Made by a program: the position numbers and the translations under genes. Positions 14,052 to 20,745 of a DNA stretch of 21,953 nucleotides are shown piece by piece. Every line of letters begins with the position of its first letter. Within the stretch, counting starts at the first letter, position 1. Source of the DNA: Hyphomonadaceae bacterium (GTDB lineage: Bacteria > Pseudomonadota > Alphaproteobacteria > Caulobacterales > Aquidulcibacteraceae). The notes beneath the pieces were generated by a model. That model had not been told where the DNA came from, ran no database searches, and worked only from the letters and a program-made list of their open reading frames with translations. The stretch is taken from NCBI GenBank assembly GCA_016791325.1, contig JAEUMU010000038.1:1-21953 (forward strand), written 5' to 3'.

Positions 14052-15197
14052 CTAGTAGGCGCTAAGGCCTGTGATGTTCTTGGCGATCAAAAGCCGCTGA
14101 ATGTCGGAGGTGCCATCCGGCACTGTCATCACACGCGCGTCACGGAAAAGTCGCGGCATCGCATCTTCCTCGCTGAGCCCGTAAGCGCCCATCACCTCCA
14201 TGGCGCGGCTCGCAACACGAGCGCCCATCTCGCTGGCGTAGAGCTTGGCCATCGCGGTCTGTGTGTCGCACCGTTCGCCTTGATCCAGTAACGCAAGCCC
14301 GCGATAGACCAGCAGGCGCGCCGCATCGATCTCCACAGCCATTTCGGCGATCTTGATCTGAATAGATTGGTGCGCCCCGATCGGCTTACCCCATTGATGA
14401 CGCTCCTTCGCATACGAAACCGCGCGCTCGAACGCCGCCTGCGCGATGCCGAGACTGATAATGCCGACGAAGCATCGCGCGCGCTCGAATGCGCGGAGAG
14501 TCAGTTCGAGACCGGCCCCGGCCGCACTCAGCACATTCTCCGCGGGCACGCGCGCATCGTTGAGGTGAATGGCGCCTGTAGGCCAATGCGAAAGGCCGAG
14601 CTTTTTAAAGTTGGAGCTTGTGTAGCCACCCTCCCCGCGATCGACGAGAATCAAGGCAAGCCCCGGCGCGCCATCGAGCTTGCAAACGATGATCGCCAGA
14701 TCGGATATATCGGCGTTCGAGATCCAGACCTTCTCCCCGCTGAGAACGACATGGTCGCCATCGTGGCGCGCGCGCGTGCGCACGTCCCGCGGATTGGAGC
14801 CGACACCGGGCTCGGTAATGGCCATGCAAATGGAAAGCTCGCCCGCCAGCAAACGCGGCAGATACTTTTCGCGCAACGCCGGAGAGGCCAAACGCGCGAA
14901 CAGCCCGGTTGTGCCGTCTTGAATACTGGCGAGGCCGCCCAAGCCGCCATCGGCCTTGCACAGCGCCTCGATCAGAAGGCCGGTGGTGACATTATCCGCG
15001 CCTTGCCCGCCATGCTCCGTGGGCGTGAACAGCTTGCCTACGCCGAAATCCGCCAGCGCGCGCAGCAATGCGTTGGCTTGCGCTTTGCTCGGCGGCGCCT
15101 CCCCGAGTGACGCGGCCAGCGGCTTCACTTCGCGCTCCAGAAGACGCTCGAACGAGGCGAGCATGGTTTGCTGGTCCGGCGTGGGCTTGATCAGCAT
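14052..15197 (-). CDS. acyl-CoA dehydrogenase with Asp at the catalytic-base position
   Basis: Starting at ATG 15197, one base after the enoyl-CoA hydratase TGA, gives 381 residues; the frame is open upstream, but only over the hydratase gene. Family signatures are present: ITEPGVGSN (127-135), the flavin-contacting KVWISNA (156-162), RHQWGKPIGAHQSIQIKIAEM (266-286), and the C-terminal FRDARVMTVPDGTSDIQ (351-367). At the position of the usual base Glu (EGT in medium-chain enzymes) there is Asp361 (PDGT). Alternative-base Glu of isovaleryl/long-chain enzymes is not at its usual place either. An Asp base is known for cyclohexane-carboxyl-CoA dehydrogenases, so a cyclic or otherwise bulky acyl-CoA is possible. 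The enzyme should introduce a C=C bond using FAD and pass electrons to ETF. Confidence 0.92.
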   Translation of the reverse strand: MLIKPTPDQQTMLASFERLLEREVKPLAASLGEAPPSKAQANALLRALADFGVGKLFTPTEHGGQGADNVTTGLLIEALCKADGGLGGLASIQDGTTGLFARLASPALREKYLPRLLAGELSICMAITEPGVGSNPRDVRTRARHDGDHVVLSGEKVWISNADISDLAIIVCKLDGAPGLALILVDRGEGGYTSSNFKKLGLSHWPTGAIHLNDARVPAENVLSAAGAGLELTLRAFERARCFVGIISLGIAQAAFERAVSYAKERHQWGKPIGAHQSIQIKIAEMAVEIDAARLLVYRGLALLDQGERCDTQTAMAKLYASEMGARVASRAMEVMGAYGLSEEDAMPRLFRDARVMTVPDGTSDIQRLLIAKNITGLSAY

Positions 15198-15198
15198 G

Positions 15199-15969
15199 TC
15201 AGCGCCCAGTCCATTGCGGTGGACGCTTCTGTGCGAACGCCAGCAATCCCTCACGAAAGTCCTCCGACGCGAGTACGGGCCCCACAACCTCCATCTGCCG
15301 CGTCCAGCCTTCGGCAGCGCTCCAGTTTTCACCACGGCTGCGGGTGGCGATTTCCTTGGTGGCGATCACGGCCAACGGCCCGTTGGCGGAAATCGTCTCA
15401 GCCAGCGCGAGCGCGGCCGCCAACGCTTCCCCCGGCGCGCACACGCGGTTGACCACGCCCCAACGCGCCATGGCCTCCGCGCTTTGGGGCTCGCCGCTCA
15501 GCAGCATCTCCATGGCGATGTGGTGCGGCACGCGATGCGGCAGCCGCAGCGCGCCGCCGCCCACCGCCACCAGGCTGCGCTTCACCTCGGGCAGCCCGAA
15601 TTGCGAGGCGCTTGACGCCACGATCAGATCGCACGCGAGCGCAAGCTCAAACCCGCCCGCCAGCGCGGGGCCTTCCACGGCGGCGATCAGCGGCTTCTTC
15701 GGCGGCGCCGCCATTATGCCGAATCCGCCACGCTTCTCGGTTTGCGCAAATTCGCCGCGCGCAGCGGCTTTTAGATCCTGTCCCGCGCTGAATGCCGTCC
15801 CGGCGCCAGTCAGGACGCCCACGCGCAAATCGGCGTCCGCATCGAATGCATCAAGCGCGGCCTCCATCGCCTGCGCCGCGGCAAGGTCAAACGCATTACG
15901 CACATCCGGCCTGTTGATGCGCAGGATGGCGATGGCGCCGCGGCGCTCGAACTCGATCAGATCGCTCAT
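15199..15969 (-). CDS. enoyl-CoA hydratase/isomerase (crotonase family)
   Basis: ATG 15969 with AGGGA five bases upstream gives 256 residues; a TTG at 15981 is in frame but unneeded. The crotonase features are all visible: AFSAGQDLK forming the first oxyanion-hole strand, EGPALAGGFELALACDLI forming the second with its Glu, and FGLPEVKRSLVAVGGG with the second acidic residue. Both catalytic Glu positions of classical hydratases are therefore filled, supporting hydration of a 2-enoyl-CoA. Crotonases also include isomerases and ring hydrolases, so the exact reaction is open. The gene sits between an SDR (gap 8 bases) and an acyl-CoA dehydrogenase (gap 1 base). That order matches desaturation, hydration and oxidation steps of a beta-oxidation-like route. 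Confidence 0.93.
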   Translation of the reverse strand: MSDLIEFERRGAIAILRINRPDVRNAFDLAAAQAMEAALDAFDADADLRVGVLTGAGTAFSAGQDLKAAARGEFAQTEKRGGFGIMAAPPKKPLIAAVEGPALAGGFELALACDLIVASSASQFGLPEVKRSLVAVGGGALRLPHRVPHHIAMEMLLSGEPQSAEAMARWGVVNRVCAPGEALAAALALAETISANGPLAVIATKEIATRSRGENWSAAEGWTRQMEVVGPVLASEDFREGLLAFAQKRPPQWTGR

Positions 15970-15977
15970 TTGGTCCC

Positions 15978-16748
15978 TCAACTCGAGAAGGCGAAACCAC
16001 CGTTGACTGGGTAGGTCTGGCCGGTGATCCAGGTGGAGGCGTCGCTCGCCAGAAACAACACCATGTTGGCGACGTCCGACGGCTCGCCGAAACGGCGGAT
16101 CACGTATTGCGAGAGCATCTTTTTGGCCATGTCTGGATTGTCCAGGAACATGGCGGTGGTCGGCGTACGCGTGGAGGAGATCGCAACGCAGTTCGCGCGA
16201 ACATTGGCTTTGCCGACACTACGCGCGATTGCGCGCGTGAAGCCGGCCGCGCCCGCTTTCGCGCCGCTATAGACCTCAAGATTGCGCTCACCCACGCGGC
16301 CGGCGTCAGAGATCACGTTGATCAGCGAGCCGCTGCCTTTGGCCACCATCGCGGGCAAGAAAACGCGCGAGCAGTTCAGCACGCCATAGAGATTCACATC
16401 CACCCATGCGCGCCATTCATCCGGCTCCTGTTCCCAGAACGGGCGGCCTGTGAGCTTGGAGGGATCGGAGCCGAAATTGCCCGCATTGTTGACCAGAATG
16501 TCGGCGCCGCCGAACGATGCGCCAATCGTCCGCATGGCGGCGAAATCGGTGACATCGCCCGCGTGCGCCTCCGCCTTGCCGCCTGCCGCTTCGATCTCTC
16601 CGACCACCGCACCGGCGCGCGCGCCGTCCACGTCATTGACGCCGACGCGCGCCCCGTGCGCGGCGAGATGAAGCGCAATCTGGCGTCCCACCCCTTGCCC
16701 CGCCCCGGTGACGAAAGCTGACTTACCTGTGAGATCGAGAATGTTCAT
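15978..16748 (-). CDS. SDR-family NAD-dependent dehydrogenase
   Basis: The 256-residue protein is a classical short-chain dehydrogenase. It has TGAGQGVG at about 14-21 (dinucleotide binding), an Asp at the end of beta-2 (VGVNDVDG) that favours NAD(H), NNAG, catalytic Ser in NVISDAG with Tyr thirteen residues later in VYSGAKAG, and the C-terminal ITGQTYPVNGG. It probably oxidises a 3-hydroxyacyl-CoA, or a ring hydroxyl, made by the neighbouring hydratase. Resemblance to BadH-type 2-hydroxycyclohexanecarboxyl-CoA dehydrogenase around the SDA-RVG segment is noted from memory and is not proof. ATG 16748 lies 17 bases after the receptor's TAA; the ribosome site is weak (GCGAG), suggesting coupling to upstream translation. 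Confidence 0.92.
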   Translation of the reverse strand: MNILDLTGKSAFVTGAGQGVGRQIALHLAAHGARVGVNDVDGARAGAVVGEIEAAGGKAEAHAGDVTDFAAMRTIGASFGGADILVNNAGNFGSDPSKLTGRPFWEQEPDEWRAWVDVNLYGVLNCSRVFLPAMVAKGSGSLINVISDAGRVGERNLEVYSGAKAGAAGFTRAIARSVGKANVRANCVAISSTRTPTTAMFLDNPDMAKKMLSQYVIRRFGEPSDVANMVLFLASDASTWITGQTYPVNGGFAFSS

Positions 16749-16765
16749 GCAAATTGACTCGCTGG

Positions 16766-18973
16766 TTAGAATTCGGCGCGCAGCTCTACGCCCCACGTGC
16801 GCGGCGGCGCGTAGATCGCCCAGCGATCGAAGATCGTGCCGGCGCTGAACACGCCGAGCAGAATGTCTTCGTCGGTGATGTTGCGGCCGAAGGCGCGGAT
16901 GCTAACAGGCCCGCCAGTGTCCCACGTGGCGAACAGGTTGTACGTGGTGTAGGCGTCCTGCTTGTCTTGCGGTTGGTTGAACTGGCGGAAATACACGTCG
17001 TCTGAGTGGAACACCTCGCCGCGTAGCGTGAGGCGGCCATCGCTGATGGGCGCGCTGAAAGTCAGCCCCAGATTGACCGTGTATTCCGGCGCGCGATTGA
17101 GGCGGTTGCCGGCGAGACTCTGGAAGCCCAAGGCCGGCCGCAGCGGATCGAGATCGGTGTAGCGATCGTATGTCGCGTCCAGCAACGCAATGTTCAGATC
17201 GACGCTGAACAGATCGCTGGCCCGCAGGAAGGTTTCGAACTCCGCGCCGGTGATCGTGGCTGCCGCAGCATTTTCGATGCGCTGCTGCAAATTCACGATC
17301 TGCGAGACCTGAAGGTTCGTGTAGTCGTAGTGGAATACCGAAGCCGCGAAGCGAAGGCGGTCGCCGAAGGCCTGCACCTTGTAGCCGGCTTCGACCGAGA
17401 TCACTTCTTCGGGCTCGTACGCGTCGCCGCAATTGTAGGCGTTGAACCCGCCTGCTTTGAACCCTTCGGCCCATTGCAGATAGAGATTCCCCAGGCTGCC
17501 GGTGAACGCGACGCCGATCTTGCCTGTCGTTGAATCCCAATCGTTGGCGAAACGCCGTGCATTGCAAGCAGCGAGGCCGACATTTCCAGGCAACCCGGCG
17601 AGGCCGGTCGTTTGCACAATATCGCGCTCGTCGCGGCTTTGGCGCGCGCCGGCATAGATGCTCCAATTGTCAGTCAGCGCGAAGGTGACGTCGGCGAACA
17701 CGGCGCTTGAGGTCGTATCCTGCTGAAGGAAGCCGACAACATCGGTGCCTGCGGGCACCACTTGGCCGGCGACGTTTACGAAGCCCTGCGGATTGGCGGC
17801 GAGCCAGCGATTGTGCCCCTCAAGCGAAAGCCGCTCGTCATTGTAGTACACGCCGACCAAACCTTCGAGGCGGCTGTCGAACGCTCTAAAGATCAGATTG
17901 AATTCCTGCTGCCAGGCGGCGGTATCCTCGATGCGGTCGGAATGGACCATTGGCAGCTCGGTGCCGTCGCCGTCGGCGCCAAGGTTCGAATAGTCAACGC
18001 GCGTGTAGGATGTGATGCTGCGCAGCGCGAGATTGGGCGTGAAGTCCCAATTCACGGTGATGTTGCCGCCTTCGAGCACGCGCTCGGCGTCGGCTTGGGA
18101 TTCGGCGTTGATGTCGCGCGGGTCGCTGGGGCGCGGCGCTGCGGTGTTGAAAATCGGATTGTTCGCGCGCGCGGTGGCATTGAACGGATTGAGGCGCGTC
18201 AGCTGGATCCCATCGGTCCAGTCCCAAAAGCGGAACACCGAAGCGTCCACGCGCAACGTATCGGTCAGGTCAAACCTTCCGGAGAGCCGCCCTCCGTGCG
18301 CTTCGCGATTGCCAAACGTCTGGCGCAGATAGACGTTCTCGCCATACCCTTCGTCTTGGCGCTCCCACATTACCGCGGCGCGCAGCGCGACGTTTTCGCT
18401 CACACCGCCAGAGACCACGCCCTCGAGCCGCGTGCGTTCGAAGGCGCCCGTCAGCGCCGCAACTCGGATGTCGGTTTCCTGAGTGGGACGGTTGGAGATG
18501 AAATTGACGGTGCCGCCGGTGGCGTTACGTCCGTAGAGCGTGCCCTGCGGACCTCGCAGCACTTCAACCGACGACACATCGAACATGAGCGCATCAAGCG
18601 AAGCCGCCTGCGCGAGATAGGCGCCGTCGAGATGCAGCGCGACGGAGCCTTCGATGCCCCCGCTGGTGCTGCCGATGCCAATGCCGCGCACGGACACCCA
18701 ACTCACGCCCGAAGCTTGGCCCACCACCAGATTGGGCGCGGCGGCCGCGAGCGATTCAATGCTGGTGATTTGACGCGCTGCAAGCTCATCGCCGGAGATC
18801 GCGGTGATGGCGGCGGGCGTTTCAATCAGCGTGGTTTCGCGCTTGAGCGCGGTGACCACGACTTCTTCGCTCTCGCTTGTCTGCGCGAAAGCCGCGCCAT
18901 GTGCGCCGATGGCGGCCGCGAGCGCGCCAGCCGCGACATGACTGAGGCGGCTCCCCTTGCTGGATTTAACCAT
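16766..18973 (-). CDS. TonB-dependent outer-membrane receptor
   Basis: The 735-residue protein begins with a signal peptide (about 1-30, ending AAFAQ), followed by a TonB box-like EEVVVTA (about 36-42). A plug domain (about 50-165) has the conserved SVRGIG and VEVLRGPQGTLYGRNATGGTVNFI segments. A long barrel follows, ending WGVELRAEF with the terminal Phe. It resembles the FecA-like/IroN-type receptors that expand in Caulobacter- and sphingomonad-like bacteria for uptake of complex carbon sources. As first gene of the leftward run with CoA-ester enzymes, it probably imports the substrate of this pathway rather than a siderophore. GGGGAGGAATC lies directly before ATG 18973. The upstream intergenic region carries a palindrome and a GC-rich hairpin. 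Confidence 0.95.
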   Translation of the reverse strand: MVKSSKGSRLSHVAAGALAAAIGAHGAAFAQTSESEEVVVTALKRETTLIETPAAITAISGDELAARQITSIESLAAAAPNLVVGQASGVSWVSVRGIGIGSTSGGIEGSVALHLDGAYLAQAASLDALMFDVSSVEVLRGPQGTLYGRNATGGTVNFISNRPTQETDIRVAALTGAFERTRLEGVVSGGVSENVALRAAVMWERQDEGYGENVYLRQTFGNREAHGGRLSGRFDLTDTLRVDASVFRFWDWTDGIQLTRLNPFNATARANNPIFNTAAPRPSDPRDINAESQADAERVLEGGNITVNWDFTPNLALRSITSYTRVDYSNLGADGDGTELPMVHSDRIEDTAAWQQEFNLIFRAFDSRLEGLVGVYYNDERLSLEGHNRWLAANPQGFVNVAGQVVPAGTDVVGFLQQDTTSSAVFADVTFALTDNWSIYAGARQSRDERDIVQTTGLAGLPGNVGLAACNARRFANDWDSTTGKIGVAFTGSLGNLYLQWAEGFKAGGFNAYNCGDAYEPEEVISVEAGYKVQAFGDRLRFAASVFHYDYTNLQVSQIVNLQQRIENAAAATITGAEFETFLRASDLFSVDLNIALLDATYDRYTDLDPLRPALGFQSLAGNRLNRAPEYTVNLGLTFSAPISDGRLTLRGEVFHSDDVYFRQFNQPQDKQDAYTTYNLFATWDTGGPVSIRAFGRNITDEDILLGVFSAGTIFDRWAIYAPPRTWGVELRAEF

Positions 18974-19012
18974 TGATTCCTCCCCGCGCCGTTGGCGCTT
19001 GCGCCGGCGGGC

Positions 19013-19028
19013 GGGCGCTTAGGCGCCC
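19013..19028. repeat. GC-rich hairpin in the receptor leader
   Basis: GGGCGC-TTAG-GCGCCC is a perfect 6-bp stem with a four-base loop, 40 bases upstream of the receptor start, inside its probable 5' leader. A second short dyad, GGCGC-TT-GCGCC, lies just downstream at about 18994-19005. Together they could slow or tune expression, but this may simply reflect high GC. Confidence 0.45.
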
Positions 19029-19063
19029 AAAGCCTCATTCTTACCCCGGTGCACCTTCACTAT

Positions 19064-19082
19064 GCGCACAATATTGTTGCGC
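19064..19082. promoter_or_regulatory. palindrome in the divergent catabolic promoter region
   Basis: ACAATATTGT (19068-19077) is a perfect 10-bp palindrome, flanked by GCGC on the left and TGCGC on the right, giving an almost symmetrical 19-base site. It lies midway between the divergent receptor (start 18973) and DUF35 (start 19176) genes, in an AT-richer patch where promoters are expected. A TetR-, IclR- or LacI-type operator controlling both halves is a reasonable guess; no regulator gene for it is in the window. Confidence 0.5.
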
Positions 19083-19175
19083 CGTCCACTCAAAATGATA
19101 CTTTGGCGTAAACATAGCTGCCGCATGCGCGCCTTTGGGCGGCGTAAGCCGCACAAAACCACGTAGGGAGGCTTC

Positions 19176-19583
19176 GTGGCCGGACGCATCGAACACCCCA
19201 CGCTTTATAAAGAGGGCTCAGCCGGGCCGATCTTGCTCGCCGCGCGCTGCGCAGCGTGCGGACGCGTCAGCTTTCCACGACAGACTTTCGGCTGCGAGGC
19301 TTGCGGCGCGCACGGAGATGCGATGGCGGACGCCGAAATCCCCGCACGCGGGGCGCTTATCTCGTTCGCGGTGGTGCGAAAGCATATGGGGGCGGACATC
19401 GAAACGCCGTTCGCGATCGGCGAGATTCGTCTCGAGGACGGCCCAGTGATCCGCTGCACGATGGCGCACGGATTAGACCCCGCCGCGCTACACGCAGGAC
19501 AAACTGTGGCAGGCGTGCTGGCCCACAATCCAAAAAGCGGCGCAGACGTGCTTGAGCTGCGCTTCGCGCCGGAGGGCAAGTGA
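19176..19583 (+). CDS. DUF35 zinc-ribbon/OB-fold protein, partner of the thiolase-fold protein
   Basis: The 135-residue protein begins at GTG 19176, preceded by GGGAGG. Four cysteines C25, C28, C40 and C43 (CAAC and CEAC) form a rubredoxin-like zinc ribbon. A predicted OB-fold follows, from GALISFAVV through FAIGEIRLEDG to GQTVAGVL. DUF35 proteins bind acyl-CoA and act as obligatory partners of thiolase-fold enzymes. Examples are the DUF35 part of ChsH2 with the aldolase Ltp2 in steroid side-chain cleavage, and the small subunit of archaeal HMG-CoA synthase complexes. The gene is translationally coupled to the thiolase-fold gene (TGATG overlap at 19581-19585), strongly suggesting a complex. 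It is first in the rightward half of the catabolic cluster. Confidence 0.9.
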   Translation: MAGRIEHPTLYKEGSAGPILLAARCAACGRVSFPRQTFGCEACGAHGDAMADAEIPARGALISFAVVRKHMGADIETPFAIGEIRLEDGPVIRCTMAHGLDPAALHAGQTVAGVLAHNPKSGADVLELRFAPEGK

Positions 19584-20734
19584 TGGCGCGCACGCTTTCC
19601 GCCTTCCGTCCTGTGTTCGTGGCGGGCGTAGGCCTGCACGCGTACCAGAAATACTCGATGACGCCTTACGTTGCGCTCGGCCTGGCCGCCATACGAGAGG
19701 CGCTGGCGGACGCTGGCGCCCATTGGGGCGACGTTGAATCCGCTTACGTCGCCAGCGCGCTTCTCGGTATGGCCCCCGGACGGCCCATGCTGCGCCATCT
19801 GGGCGCAAGCGGGCTTTCGATCACGCATGTCGAGAACGCGTCTGCTTCGGGATCCTCGGCGTTCCGGCTCGCAGCGCTGGAAGTAGCTGCGGGGCACTCC
19901 GATCTCGTTATCGCCGTGGGCGTCGATAAACCTGCCATGGTTGAACTTGGCGCTCGCCAGGCCGGGCTCGACATGCTGGAGCGAGAGCGCGTCGCGGCGT
20001 TCACGCACTTCGCGCTGCTGGCGCAACGCTACGCCGACGCCTACGGCGCAACGCCCGAGGACTTCGCACGCGTGGCGGCGAAAAACCTCGCTAACGGCGC
20101 GCGCAATCCTTATGCGCAGCGGCGTGAAGTAAAGAGCGTCGCCGAAATTCTGGCCGCCACTGCGCTCGCGGGGTTCCTTACCTCGCCGCAATCGTGCCCG
20201 ATCGGGGAAGGCGCCGCAGCCATAGTGCTCGCATCCGAGGACGGCTTGAAACGCTTGCGGTTCGAACGCAAACGCGCTGTCCGCCTGCTCGCATCGTCTT
20301 CGCGCTCCGAGCGGCTCTACGATGATGATGGCGGATTCGACGCGGCGCTGACTGAGGAAACCGTGCGCGACGCCCTGCGCGACGCCGCAATAGCACCAAG
20401 CGCGCTGGACGTCGTGGAACTACACGATGCTTTCAGCGTGGAGGAACTGCTCTATGTGGAGCGCATGGGTCTGTGCGATCCAGGCGATGCGCCACGCCGG
20501 CTCAAGGCCGGCCATTTCGACATCGGCGGTGAGGTTGCGGTTTCGGCGTCTGGCGGCCTCATCGCCATGGGCCACCCGCTTGGCCCAACCGGCCTGGGCC
20601 AAATCGCGGAGATCACGCGTCAGTTGCGCGGCGAGGCCGAAGGGCGCCAACATCCGGGCGCAAAGACGGGCCTCGCTCACATGGTTGGCCTAGGCGCGGT
20701 GTGCGTTACCCACGTGCTGCAACGAGACGCGTAG
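19583..20734 (+). CDS. thiolase-fold protein lacking both catalytic cysteines (possible aldolase)
   Basis: The 383-residue protein starts at ATG 19583, overlapping the DUF35 stop, with GGAGGG six bases before it; the GTG at 19580 is a weaker choice. The fold is that of SCP-x/SCP2-type thiolases, with HVENASASGSSAF (82-94), VVELHDAFSVEELL (277-290) and GGLIAMGHPLGPTG (324-337). The nucleophilic Cys of the VExxC loop is Ser87, and the Cys of the HDCF fingerprint is Ala283. His331 of GHP remains. A Cys is present near the end (C374, GAVCV). Loss of both cysteines with a DUF35 partner is the pattern of Ltp2-type retro-aldolases, which split beta-hydroxyacyl-CoA esters. Aldolase activity is inferred; an inactive or synthase-like role is possible. 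Confidence 0.9.
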   Translation: MARTLSAFRPVFVAGVGLHAYQKYSMTPYVALGLAAIREALADAGAHWGDVESAYVASALLGMAPGRPMLRHLGASGLSITHVENASASGSSAFRLAALEVAAGHSDLVIAVGVDKPAMVELGARQAGLDMLERERVAAFTHFALLAQRYADAYGATPEDFARVAAKNLANGARNPYAQRREVKSVAEILAATALAGFLTSPQSCPIGEGAAAIVLASEDGLKRLRFERKRAVRLLASSSRSERLYDDDGGFDAALTEETVRDALRDAAIAPSALDVVELHDAFSVEELLYVERMGLCDPGDAPRRLKAGHFDIGGEVAVSASGGLIAMGHPLGPTGLGQIAEITRQLRGEAEGRQHPGAKTGLAHMVGLGAVCVTHVLQRDA

Positions 20735-20745
20735 GAGAAGCCGCG

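Noticed and set aside
17762..18976. Open frame of 404 codons on the plus strand
   Set aside because: It is antisense to the TonB-dependent receptor, whose signal peptide, plug and terminal Phe are clear; the composition is that of a shadow frame.
19205..20191. Open frame of 328 codons on the minus strand
   Set aside because: Opposite the DUF35 and thiolase-fold genes, which have zinc-ribbon and thiolase motifs and good ribosome sites.
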